64,000 bases of DNA from Acinetobacter sp. ANC 3781. Lineage in GTDB: Bacteria > Pseudomonadota > Gammaproteobacteria > Pseudomonadales > Moraxellaceae. The DNA lies in assembly GCF_004331285.1 (NCBI RefSeq), contig NZ_SJOH01000003.1:152863-216862 (forward strand), read 5' to 3'. This document shows, piece by piece, positions 1-6,403 of the stretch; position 1 is the first letter of the stretch; each line of letters starts with the position of its first letter. A program made the position numbers and the translations under genes. A model generated the notes under the pieces. The model ran no database searches. It had not been told where the DNA came from and saw only the letters and a list, made by a program, of their open reading frames with translations.

Positions 1-670
1 GACGGTCTCCTAAATCTTTTTGAAGTTCAGCCAATGTGAAATTTGAAATCAGCATGGTTGGCTTCATTGCGTCATAACGTGCGTATAAAACTTTGTGAAC
101 AAGCTCTAAACGCTTATCCCGGTCATGCAATCCGTACTCATCCAGAATCAATAAATCGTATTGAGTGAATTCATAAATCACTGATCTTTCACTTGCGTCT
201 TTGGTGTCCTTATCCCAAGCACGCATGATTTTTTGGGCCATCTCTTCGCTTGTGATATAGCGAACATACATACCCTTGTTGAGCAACGTGCGAGCTGTAG
301 CGCAACTTAAATGGGTTTTCCCTACGCCAGTCTTACCCACCATGACAAAGTTGTTTTTAGCGCCAATCAGGATGTTTTTAGCGTATGAGATTGATTGGTT
401 AAGTGAGTTTTTCTGTCCTGCATGCTGAACGATGTAATTTTTAAAACCTGATTCAGCGTGACGTTCTGGAAGCATGGCACCTGCAAAATGCTTCTCACGT
501 ACCATCTGATCAATTTCTTTCTGACGGTTTTTGTTTTGAGCTTCCACCAGGTCTATGGCGCATTGCGGGCAAATCTGATTTGGACCTGCTTGAACTTTTG
601 CCATGTTGTGTTCAGCGCAGAATACTTGAACCTTCTGAAAACCGTCTGTAAGCAAAGCCATGGTATTCAT
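1..670 (-). CDS. DnaC-like phage helicase loader (AAA+ ATPase), 3' end off window
   Basis: This gene runs off the left edge; 223 codons are visible. The N-terminus has a C-x2-H...C-x2-C arrangement (residues 18-37) that could bind zinc. A Walker A motif GKTGVGKTH lies at residues 112-120, a Walker B LLILDEYG at 173-180 and a sensor-1-like LISNF near 208. This is the layout of DnaC/DnaI and phage loaders, which bring the host replicative helicase to the origin. The start ATG overlaps the TGA of the upstream initiator gene (ATGA), so the two are translated together like lambda O and P. A second ATG at 661 is possible. Confidence 0.88.
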   Translation of the reverse strand, partial: MNTMALLTDGFQKVQVFCAEHNMAKVQAGPNQICPQCAIDLVEAQNKNRQKEIDQMVREKHFAGAMLPERHAESGFKNYIVQHAGQKNSLNQSISYAKNILIGAKNNFVMVGKTGVGKTHLSCATARTLLNKGMYVRYITSEEMAQKIMRAWDKDTKDASERSVIYEFTQYDLLILDEYGLHDRDKRLELVHKVLYARYDAMKPTMLISNFTLAELQKDLGDR

Positions 671-1605
671 ACAAAATCCTCCGGTATCTCAACGGATGCA
701 ATCTCTCCTTGGAATTCAGGAATGTTGTTCCATGCGTCGTTGACGTTGCGGTTGTCTTGTTTTTCAGAAGTAGATTTTGGTTTTTGAGTAAACTTGCGTT
801 TCATCCACTTCACAAAGTTTGCATACATCTGGCTGTCAGTAAGTTGACCTGATTTCAAACGTGGTTCGTAGTGAGCATTGATCTCAAGTAAGACTTGGTT
901 GACCAGTTCTTGAGTCATTGGCATTTCGCCTGATCTTTGCAACCAAGAATTCAAAGAATGGAGATCAGGTGTCCAGAGATTTAAAACTGCATCGACTGAA
1001 TTTTCTTGTGTGATTTCCTCTTTAAAGTTTTCTTTAATATTTTCTTTTAAATCTATTTCTTTTACAGAGTGACATTTGATGTCACTAGTGGTGGGTACAT
1101 TTGATGCTACTGGTGTAGTAGCATTTGATGTCACTGGTGTGGTGACATGAGATGTAACTACATTTGATGTAACTACATGAGATGTAGTGACATTTGATGT
1201 TACTGCTTCAATAGAGATTCGATCATCTAGAGTTAATGTGTAGGCACTACTTTTGCCCATTGATTTGGTGATGCTGATTAGTTGAAATTTAGCCAAGTCA
1301 GCCATGCATTTGCGTACAGTTCTTTTATCCTTAATTCCAGTGATCTTCATTACTAAAACTTCACCCATGGCTTTTTGCTCAAGGTGAAATCCTTTAATGT
1401 GTCTATTCAAGAGAACGATGCATTTAATTGCATCACCGCTTAGTGCGGCTAAATACCCCTCATCACAGATGAAATTAGGTAAAGGTGAGTACCCCTCATC
1501 TTTCTTCGACATAGCTTGCCGCTCTAATTTTTTAGCAGTCGATGGATGCAACGGTATATCGTTGTCAATCTCCTGCCTTTGTGCTAAATTTGATTTCATG
1601 TTCAT
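667..1605 (-). CDS. O-like phage replication initiator with internal iterons
   Basis: A 312-residue protein with a winged-helix-type N-terminal region (about residues 45-125), a low-complexity Thr/Ser/Val/Asn linker (134-179) encoded by DNA iterons, a short Lys/Glu stretch, and a C-terminal region (about 210-275) resembling the DnaT-type domain that contacts the helicase loader. By analogy with lambda O it would bind the iterons inside its own gene and recruit the loader encoded next to it. The start has a good GGAG ribosome site 8-10 bases upstream. ATGA coupling joins it to the helicase loader. I am sure of the replication role and less sure of the exact domain family. Confidence 0.85.
   Translation of the reverse strand: MNMKSNLAQRQEIDNDIPLHPSTAKKLERQAMSKKDEGYSPLPNFICDEGYLAALSGDAIKCIVLLNRHIKGFHLEQKAMGEVLVMKITGIKDKRTVRKCMADLAKFQLISITKSMGKSSAYTLTLDDRISIEAVTSNVTTSHVVTSNVVTSHVTTPVTSNATTPVASNVPTTSDIKCHSVKEIDLKENIKENFKEEITQENSVDAVLNLWTPDLHSLNSWLQRSGEMPMTQELVNQVLLEINAHYEPRLKSGQLTDSQMYANFVKWMKRKFTQKPKSTSEKQDNRNVNDAWNNIPEFQGEIASVEIPEDFV
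1018..1204. other. Probable phage replication origin: seven iterons plus AT-rich block
   Basis: Seven copies of an 11-mer of form RCAT(TT/GA)GATGY, each an imperfect palindrome around ACAT...ATGT, start at 1072, 1097, 1121, 1145, 1160, 1175 and 1190 (spacings 25, 24, 24, 15, 15, 15). Directly beside them, about 1018-1065, is a run that is almost entirely A/T on one side. Iterons inside the initiator gene followed by an AT-rich unwinding region is the layout of the lambda origin. The first copy is in a different reading frame from the others, which argues that the DNA, not the peptide, is conserved. Confidence 0.72.
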
Positions 1606-1632
1606 TTTCTTCTCTCCAGTCGAAGTGAATAC

Positions 1633-1661
1633 AAAAGCCTGATCCCCTCGATCAGGCTTTT
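1633..1661 (-). terminator. Hairpin terminator between the RHH gene and the initiator gene (tR1-like)
   Basis: AAAAGCCTGATC and GATCAGGCTTTT form a perfect 12-bp stem with a 5-base loop. The stop codon of the RHH gene lies inside the stem. On the minus strand it is followed by a short T run and stands before the replication genes, so it should reduce transcription into them; it also has a good T run on the plus strand. Confidence 0.7.
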
Positions 1662-1927
1662 TCTTTGCCTAAATCCCTGTGAATCCCTTCCGATCCCTCT
1701 GCAAAGCTGATCTCAGTACTCAAATCCCTTACTAAAGCTCCTAATCCCAAGCGCTCAAAAGATTTTGCTTGTAAATTAAGAACATGCCACTCACCAACGA
1801 TTTCTTTTTCGATAAGGAATGCTAGGTACTGGGCAAGGTCTTTACCTTTGATTAAAGCGAGTGTTTTAGCTCGCTCATGGATTTCGGGAGATAAACGAAC
1901 ATGTGTAGATTTCTTTTCAAGACTCAT
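1652..1927 (-). CDS. Small ribbon-helix-helix-like regulator in the cII position
   Basis: A 91-residue protein beginning MSLEKKSTHVRLSPEIHERA; the short beta-like segment STHVRLS followed by two predicted helices resembles Arc/MetJ-type ribbon-helix-helix proteins. The start at 1927 is chosen because AGGTGA lies at the right distance; a longer reading from 1972 would run into the cro-like gene. It follows cro by 8 bases and precedes the O-like gene, the slot of cII in lambda. A role in the lysis-lysogeny decision is inferred from position only. Confidence 0.65.
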   Translation of the reverse strand: MSLEKKSTHVRLSPEIHERAKTLALIKGKDLAQYLAFLIEKEIVGEWHVLNLQAKSFERLGLGALVRDLSTEISFAEGSEGIHRDLGKEKA

Positions 1928-1935
1928 AAATTCAC

Positions 1936-2136
1936 CTATGCAACTTTGTGTGGTGAGCAATGTTTTGCCCATAATTTTTCAAGATTTTTGCCCATCTCGT
2001 ATCCGAGGCGCTTACCACATAGTCCATTTTCTAAGTTGCTCACATAGTTTTGAGAGCAGTTAATTTCGTTAGCAATCTGGGTCTGGGTTAATCCCTGTTC
2101 TTTCAAATCAGTGATCTTTTTTTGCCATTGATTCAT
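1936..2136 (-). CDS. Cro-like helix-turn-helix repressor
   Basis: A 66-residue protein with a helix-turn-helix across residues about 14-38 (LTQTQIANEINCSQNYVSNL), the XRE/Cro type. It is divergent from the cI-like gene with 111 bases between them that contain two shared operators. A strong AGGAGG ribosome site precedes the start. Its expected job is to repress the lysogenic repressor during lytic growth and open the leftward replication arm. Ser/Thr/Ile positions of the helix-turn-helix fit the family; small size is typical of Cro proteins. Confidence 0.78.
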   Translation of the reverse strand: MNQWQKKITDLKEQGLTQTQIANEINCSQNYVSNLENGLCGKRLGYEMGKNLEKLWAKHCSPHKVA

Positions 2137-2161
2137 GAGGAACCTCCTATAATTTTTATAA

Positions 2162-2190
2162 ATATATAGGTTTTCCGATATTTATACAAT
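2162..2190 (-). promoter_or_regulatory. Leftward promoter for cro and replication genes (PR-like)
   Basis: On the minus strand, TTGTAT (2185-2190) and TATATT (2162-2167) are separated by 17 bases, and operator 2165-2182 covers the spacer and -10 region, so repressor binding would block it. Confidence 0.6.
2165..2182. promoter_or_regulatory. Repressor operator 1
   Basis: ATATAGG-TTTT-CCGATAT is an inverted repeat with one mismatch, matching the consensus ATATCGG-N4-CCGATAT seen at five places around the repressor gene. Confidence 0.65.
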
Positions 2191-2202
2191 AGCCAAACCG
2201 AT

Positions 2203-2230
2203 TGAAATATGTATCAGAATTCCGATAATG
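2203..2230 (+). promoter_or_regulatory. Promoter of the cI-like repressor gene
   Basis: TTGAAA (2203-2208) and GATAAT (2225-2230) are 16 bases apart; the second operator overlaps the -10 region, which suggests autoregulation. Confidence 0.55.
2213..2228. promoter_or_regulatory. Repressor operator 2
   Basis: TATCAG-AATT-CCGATA has the same half-sites and the same 4-base spacer as operator 1, with one mismatch between its arms. Confidence 0.6.
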
Positions 2231-2247
2231 TTAGTTGAGTTAGATTT

Positions 2248-2907
2248 ATGAGCACTCTGGGCGAAAACTTAAAAAAAATACGCAAAGCAAAAAAGGTAAC
2301 TCAAAAGGAATTGGCCCAAAAATCTGGTGTCAAACAGTCAGTTATTTCCGACTTGGAAACTGGCAATGCAAAATCCACAGGTTCGATTTTAGAGTTGGCG
2401 AATGCGCTTGGTGTGACTGCTGAAGAATTAAAGAAAGGTGTGTTTGATGGAGAGTCTTTAACAAATGTGGTGCCTGTAACGGTGCGCATGGCTCCCGTTC
2501 TTTCGTGGGTACAAGCAGGAACAATGACCAATGTTGAAGCGGTTGATATGTCACAAATTGAAGAATGGCTCCCCCTTCCAGATGGTGACTGCGAAAAGTG
2601 CTTTTATTTAAAAGTGCAAGGCTTAAGTAATTTTCCAGACTTCCAGGAGGGAGACTACATTCTTGTAGATCCGACCTTGCAATTTGGTGATATGAATTCT
2701 GGCGACATTGTTGTTGTTAGAAGATTTGATGATGCTACCTTCAAAAAATTAGTCATTGAGACTGATGGCTCTAAATACCTGCAAGCCCTAAATCCTGAAT
2801 TTAAACCCAATATTATCCCGTTAGATGAAAATTGTCGTTTTGTTGGCGAGGTTGTGGATTGCATACGCTACGTATATCGCGCAAAGAAAAAGAGTCGCAA
2901 AATTTAA
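2248..2907 (+). CDS. cI-type lysogeny repressor with S24 (LexA-like) self-cleavage domain
   Basis: A 219-residue repressor. Residues 4-62 are an XRE helix-turn-helix (TQKELAQKSGVKQSVISDLE). The C-terminal half is an S24 peptidase domain: the scissile Ala-Gly is Ala90-Gly91 in WVQAG, the nucleophile is Ser127 in GLSNFPDF and the general base is Lys166 or Lys167. RecA-stimulated cleavage after DNA damage should induce the prophage. The usual Ser-Met after the nucleophile is Ser-Asn here. It is transcribed rightwards and is followed after 17 bases by a membrane protein gene, probably in the same lysogenic transcript. Confidence 0.9.
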   Translation: MSTLGENLKKIRKAKKVTQKELAQKSGVKQSVISDLETGNAKSTGSILELANALGVTAEELKKGVFDGESLTNVVPVTVRMAPVLSWVQAGTMTNVEAVDMSQIEEWLPLPDGDCEKCFYLKVQGLSNFPDFQEGDYILVDPTLQFGDMNSGDIVVVRRFDDATFKKLVIETDGSKYLQALNPEFKPNIIPLDENCRFVGEVVDCIRYVYRAKKKSRKI

Positions 2908-2924
2908 ACCAATAAGGGGGTTTT

Positions 2925-3368
2925 ATGGATTCTGTTCGCTTTATTACAAATGTTTTTATTATTTCATGCATACCGCTGATTCATTATGCTTTAAGTAAGA
3001 ATCTAAAATTGAGTGATATAAAAAAAGCACGTTGGCAGTATATTGCCGTTTTTATATTTATGTCACTTTTAACATTTATTGGATCAAATGGTTCAGGTGA
3101 GTCTTTTTTAGCTGTACTCATTTCACTCGCCATTTATATTTTTACTTATAAGAAACTAATAAAAAATAAATACCATCCAAAGATTGTTGATTTTGAATCC
3201 TTTGATGAGTATGTGGCGGCTGTGGCTAAAAAGAGAAACATTAAATACCCGGTGCCACAAAATATAGTGATTATGTTTGGTGATGTTCCAAAATTGGAAA
3301 ATTTTGAATCAATACCTAAATGGGTTCAGGCGGTAAACAACTATTTTGAAGAAATAGAATCAATTTAG
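2925..3368 (+). CDS. Small membrane protein co-expressed with the repressor (candidate exclusion protein)
   Basis: I do not recognise the family. The 147-residue protein has hydrophobic segments at about residues 6-23, 38-54 and 60-76, followed by a soluble, charged C-terminal half of about 70 residues. A ribosome site AAGGGGG precedes the start. It sits between the repressor and a strong terminator, upstream of the rightward promoter, so in a lysogen it should be made with the repressor. Phage genes in this place (for example sieB or rex types) often block superinfection; that role here is inference from position and topology. Confidence 0.75.
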   Translation: MDSVRFITNVFIISCIPLIHYALSKNLKLSDIKKARWQYIAVFIFMSLLTFIGSNGSGESFLAVLISLAIYIFTYKKLIKNKYHPKIVDFESFDEYVAAVAKKRNIKYPVPQNIVIMFGDVPKLENFESIPKWVQAVNNYFEEIESI

Positions 3369-3386
3369 AACTAAAGCTATCAGATC

Positions 3387-3414
3387 AACCCGCTTCGGCG
3401 GGTTTTCTTTTGTC
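3387..3414 (+). terminator. Rho-independent terminator after the lysogenic transcript
   Basis: AACCCGC-TTCG-GCGGGTT, a 7-bp stem with a stable UUCG-type loop, followed by TTCTTTT. It separates the repressor/membrane gene unit from the early rightward promoter. Confidence 0.88.
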
Positions 3415-3438
3415 TTTAAAAATGCAATTAAAAAAATA

Positions 3439-3503
3439 ATATCGGTTTTTCTATATTTTTATCGGATTACCTATTGACTATAAATATCGGAAATGCGATA
3501 TTT
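3439..3503. promoter_or_regulatory. Three repressor operators at the rightward early promoter
   Basis: Sites at 3439-3456, 3460-3475 and 3482-3503 share the TATCGG half-site and 4-base spacer of the two operators near cro. The first two have two mismatches between arms; the third is the best, with perfect outer arms AAATATC/GATATTT. Three sites in a row resembles the lambda OL/OR arrangement. Confidence 0.6.
3474..3502 (+). promoter_or_regulatory. Rightward early promoter (PL-like)
   Basis: TTGACT (3474-3479) and GATATT (3497-3502) are 17 bases apart, with the third operator covering the spacer and -10 element. It should drive the recombination operon from 3584 onward. Confidence 0.6.
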
Positions 3504-3522
3504 AGCTCGTAGACAATAAAAA

Positions 3523-3551
3523 GCCCCAACGTTGCTAGAACAACTTGAGGC
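3523..3551 (+). promoter_or_regulatory. Leader hairpin at the start of the rightward early transcript
   Basis: GCCCCAA...TTGAGGC (6 of 7 pairs) continues after one bulged C into GTTG/CAAC around the loop CTAGAA. It starts about 14 bases after the predicted transcript start and has no T run, so it is unlikely to be a terminator. It could be an antitermination (nut- or put-like) or stability element; the function is unknown. Confidence 0.4.
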
Positions 3552-3583
3552 ATGACCCACACCTTACTGTGAGTGAGATTATT

Positions 3584-3925
3584 ATGAACATAAAACCAAA
3601 TCTATTCAAGACTGCATTTGCAATCGGTTTAACAGCCGTTATTGCCACCGCATTCGCCTTTCAATCTGAACAGCCGAAAGAACAACCACAAGTCATTATC
3701 ACCAGTGATTCATATGTGATGGTTGATAAGTTCTGCGAAGAATACTGCACCGCAAAAGTTCAAGCCGACGAGTATGAAATATTTGTTGAATACAAGCTTG
3801 ATGATGCTTCGGTGGAATTCCTGGACATCCTTAATGTAGTTCGTCATGACGAAACGATTAATGCGTACATCGACCGTTCTGAAATTGAAAAAATTAATGC
3901 TGCGATTGTTGGGGGTGCTCGATGA
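3584..3925 (+). CDS. Small exported or membrane-anchored phage protein, unknown function
   Basis: A 113-residue protein with a lysine-containing start and a hydrophobic stretch (about residues 7-25, FKTAFAIGLTAVIATAFAF) that looks like a signal peptide or anchor, then a short polar segment and a soluble domain with two cysteines (FCEEYC). The ATG at 3584 is chosen over an in-frame TTG at 3545, because the latter lies inside the leader hairpin. First gene of the early operon. I do not recognise the family. Confidence 0.65.
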   Translation: MNIKPNLFKTAFAIGLTAVIATAFAFQSEQPKEQPQVIITSDSYVMVDKFCEEYCTAKVQADEYEIFVEYKLDDASVEFLDILNVVRHDETINAYIDRSEIEKINAAIVGGAR

Positions 3926-4077
3926 GAACTTATGTCGTAAAAGTTGTGGCTTATGAGTTTGTAACTGTTCAGGCAGAAAATGACGATCAAGCAGTTGAAA
4001 AAGCTTGTGAAAAATTTGGCGAAAACATTGAAATTGATGGTTCAACAGAAATCACCGAGTTTAGTGGGGAGTATTAA
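3922..4077 (+). CDS. Small phage protein, unknown function (51 residues)
   Basis: This short frame begins MRTYVVKVVAYEFVTVQAEN and ends with EFSGEY. Its ATG overlaps the TGA of the preceding gene (ATGA) and its TAA is followed directly by the ATG of the next, so it fills the operon without a gap. The alternating pattern and 'VQAENDDQAVEKA' resemble small beta-alpha proteins common in phage early operons. Function unknown. Confidence 0.65.
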   Translation: MRTYVVKVVAYEFVTVQAENDDQAVEKACEKFGENIEIDGSTEITEFSGEY

Positions 4078-4079
4078 TA

Positions 4080-4457
4080 ATGAACATGCACGCTAAACCT
4101 GAATTGTTCGCGCCTTGCTTCCCTATCTTTTGGATCAAGGATGACAGTATCGAAGTGGATGCCGACATGGTTCGATTCACTTTGCAATACGGTTGTGTCG
4201 AGATTGATTGTGAAGCTCAGGCTGATGAATTGACTGATTCGACTTGTGTGAATAAGACCAATGATCCGCAGAACGATGTTGAAGTGGATTACACCAAATT
4301 GGAAATTGATCAGAACACGCCTATTTCAGTACTTCGCCATGATGTGAATCTGACTGATGGTCAAAAATTACAGCTGACAGCTCAGCAAGTTGAAAAATTG
4401 AATCAACAGCTTGAGTGGATTTGTATAGAAAAATTTGAAATGGAGATGGCAGCTTAA
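4080..4457 (+). CDS. Acidic phage early protein, unknown function
   Basis: A 125-residue, strongly acidic protein with five cysteines and no clear membrane segment. It lies two bases after the preceding stop and 20 bases before recT. I do not recognise a family; acidic early proteins next to annealases can be nuclease inhibitors or DNA mimics, but nothing in the sequence proves this. Confidence 0.65.
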   Translation: MNMHAKPELFAPCFPIFWIKDDSIEVDADMVRFTLQYGCVEIDCEAQADELTDSTCVNKTNDPQNDVEVDYTKLEIDQNTPISVLRHDVNLTDGQKLQLTAQQVEKLNQQLEWICIEKFEMEMAA

Positions 4458-4477
4458 CGGCTGCTTTGGAGAAGAAT

Positions 4478-5332
4478 ATGAATGCACCATTAGAACTTAA
4501 CACCCAAACCCCTGCTTTACCTGTTAGCTCACAATCATCTGCATTGATCTTGGATCCAATGGCAATGCAGAACATGGTCGCTTTCGCTGACTTCATGTGC
4601 AAAGCAGTAATCACTGTGCCTAAGCATTTACAGGGTAATTCTGGTGACTGCTTGGCGGTGACAATGCAAGCAATGCAGTGGGGAATGAATCCTTTTGCAG
4701 TGGCTCAAAAGACCCACCTAGTGAATGGCAACTTAGGTTATGAAGCGCAACTTGTGAATGCTGTAATCATCTCTCGCGCCCCTATCATTGGTCGCCCTGA
4801 TTATGAATGGTATGGCGAAAATTGGGACAAGGTTGATGGCAAAACCTCCAAGTCTGGTCAGCATGGTGTGCGAGTTTGGGCAACAATTAAAGGTGAATCT
4901 CAACCACGTATCCTTGATATATCTTTTGCTCAAGTGGGTACTACTCGAAATTCACCAAACTGGGTAAATGACCCTAAGCAACAGCTTGCTTATTTAGCTA
5001 TTAAGAAGTGGGCGCGACTTCACACCCCTGATGTATTACTTGGTGTGTATACAGTTGATGAGCTTCAGGATGGTGCTGAAATTGATGTGACACCTAAGGT
5101 AGCGCAATCAAATGAAGCATATCAAGTATTTGAAGATGAGCATTTAAGTCATTTGAATACTGAAGCTCAATATGGATCTGCACGACTACAGGCTGCTTAC
5201 ATTGCTTTGCCGAAAGGTGATTGCAAAAAGATGTTCTGGACTAATCATGCTGAAGATTTAAAAGCAATCGCAGAACTTGCAGACCAAGCATTAACACGCC
5301 AAGGGGAAGTTTATGACCACTCTCCAGCGTAG
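4478..5332 (+). CDS. recT: RecT-family single-strand annealing protein
   Basis: A 284-residue RecT/Bet-type annealase that pairs complementary single strands made by its partner exonuclease. The conserved core is visible from about residue 45 to 200, including AMQWGMNPF and the KKWARLHTPDVLLGVYT region before an acidic tail. The ATG at 4478 has GGAG seven bases upstream. The end overlaps the exonuclease gene by 20 bases, the usual annealase-exonuclease pairing of lambda red-type modules. Length is close to E. coli RecT (269). Confidence 0.9.
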   Translation: MNAPLELNTQTPALPVSSQSSALILDPMAMQNMVAFADFMCKAVITVPKHLQGNSGDCLAVTMQAMQWGMNPFAVAQKTHLVNGNLGYEAQLVNAVIISRAPIIGRPDYEWYGENWDKVDGKTSKSGQHGVRVWATIKGESQPRILDISFAQVGTTRNSPNWVNDPKQQLAYLAIKKWARLHTPDVLLGVYTVDELQDGAEIDVTPKVAQSNEAYQVFEDEHLSHLNTEAQYGSARLQAAYIALPKGDCKKMFWTNHAEDLKAIAELADQALTRQGEVYDHSPA

Positions 5333-5930
5333 TGAAGATTGGCATGCCGATCGATGCGGAAAGGTTACAGCAAGTCGTGTCAAAGATATTGGTGCCAAGC
5401 CTAAAACTGGCAAAGCATATAACGCTTTAACCTTAACTATTCTGACTGAGCGCCTTACTGGCGTTCAGGAGGAATCCTTTACTAACTCGGCAATGCAGTG
5501 GGGCATTGATCAGGAAGTCCATGCAATTACTGCCTATGAAAATGAGACAGGTAATTTCGTGGTTGGCACCGGATTGGTTGACCATCCTGCTATCAAAATG
5601 AGTGGTGCAAGTCCTGATGGTCTGGTTGATCAAGATGGACAGCTAGAAGTGAAGTGTCCTAATTCACAGACTCATTTAAACACTGTTTTAACCAAAGAAG
5701 TACCGGGTGAATATATTCCTCAAATTACTTGGCAATTGGCCTGTACTCGTCGTAAGTGGTGTGACTTTGTGAGTTATGACCCTCGCCTGCCTGAATATTT
5801 GCAGTTGGTGATTATTCGGGTGTTTGCAAAAGATTTGGATATCGCAGGGATTGAGCAATCAGTGATTAAGTTTAATCAAAAAATTGACCAGATCATTTTT
5901 GAGTTGAATCCAAAGGAGGTTGCGGCATGA
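5313..5930 (+). CDS. YqaJ/lambda-Exo-type 5'-3' exonuclease
   Basis: A 205-residue nuclease of the YqaJ family, which digests one strand of DNA ends so that RecT can anneal the other. The active-site signature is seen as Asp102 (SPDG) and Glu112-x-Lys114 (LEVKC), preceded by the conserved WGIDQE segment near residues 63-68. It starts inside the recT gene and overlaps the next gene by 4 bases. All key residues are present, so it should be active. Confidence 0.9.
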   Translation: MTTLQRSEDWHADRCGKVTASRVKDIGAKPKTGKAYNALTLTILTERLTGVQEESFTNSAMQWGIDQEVHAITAYENETGNFVVGTGLVDHPAIKMSGASPDGLVDQDGQLEVKCPNSQTHLNTVLTKEVPGEYIPQITWQLACTRRKWCDFVSYDPRLPEYLQLVIIRVFAKDLDIAGIEQSVIKFNQKIDQIIFELNPKEVAA

Positions 5931-6160
5931 AAAAATTAACTCGCGTTCACCCTCTCATGAGCGAAGCCTTCATTATCTGGCTTGTCAGTATTGGCTATAA
6001 GGGCGTGACAAATGCGTCAGGCGTTTTGTTCTATTGCGAGGCATTTGGCAGAAATTTCCCGCGTAACGTGATGATTATGGCGAATGGTCGATTGAACAAG
6101 CCAGCAACTCAATTGTTTGAAGAATTTAAGAAATATAACCCTTTTGGAGATGCAGCATGA
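5927..6160 (+). CDS. Small phage protein, unknown function
   Basis: A 77-residue basic protein (begins MKKLTRVHPLMSEAFIIWLV) whose ATG overlaps the exonuclease stop (ATGA) and whose end overlaps the next gene by 4 bases. It has no motif I can name. It could be an accessory factor of the recombination module, judging only from tight coupling. Confidence 0.62.
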   Translation: MKKLTRVHPLMSEAFIIWLVSIGYKGVTNASGVLFYCEAFGRNFPRNVMIMANGRLNKPATQLFEEFKKYNPFGDAA

Positions 6161-6402
6161 GCACATTAAAAGATTTGAACAAGCACCTGTTTGATCAACT
6201 GGATCGCTTGGCAAAGGCTGATAAGGATAGCCTGGATTCTGAAGTTAAGCGCGCCCAAGTCATTTCACAAGTGAGTGAGCAGATTGTGGATGCACACAAA
6301 ACTCAATTGGAAGCTGTGAAACTGGTGGCTCAATACAAAGGCCTTAACTCGAATCAGGAAGCACCACAGATTGCAGTTGGTGATATGAATCTGGAGGTGT
6401 GA
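6157..6402 (+). CDS. Small helical phage protein, unknown function
   Basis: An 81-residue protein that is predicted to be mostly helical (LKDLNKHLFDQLDRLAKADK and following heptad-like pattern), with 4-bp overlap to the gene before it and one base to the HNH gene. Similar short coiled proteins are common in Acinetobacter-type prophage early operons. No function can be assigned. Confidence 0.62.
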   Translation: MSTLKDLNKHLFDQLDRLAKADKDSLDSEVKRAQVISQVSEQIVDAHKTQLEAVKLVAQYKGLNSNQEAPQIAVGDMNLEV

Positions 6403-6403
6403 T

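Noticed and set aside
458..787. Open frame of 109 codons on the plus strand
   Set aside because: It is antisense to the helicase loader and initiator genes, which have clear motifs and ATGA coupling.
3545..3583. TTG start giving 13 extra residues for the exported phage protein
   Set aside because: It lies in the leader hairpin, has no ribosome site and would hide the signal peptide.
5433..5633. Minus-strand frame inside the exonuclease gene
   Set aside because: Shadow of the YqaJ gene with no motif.
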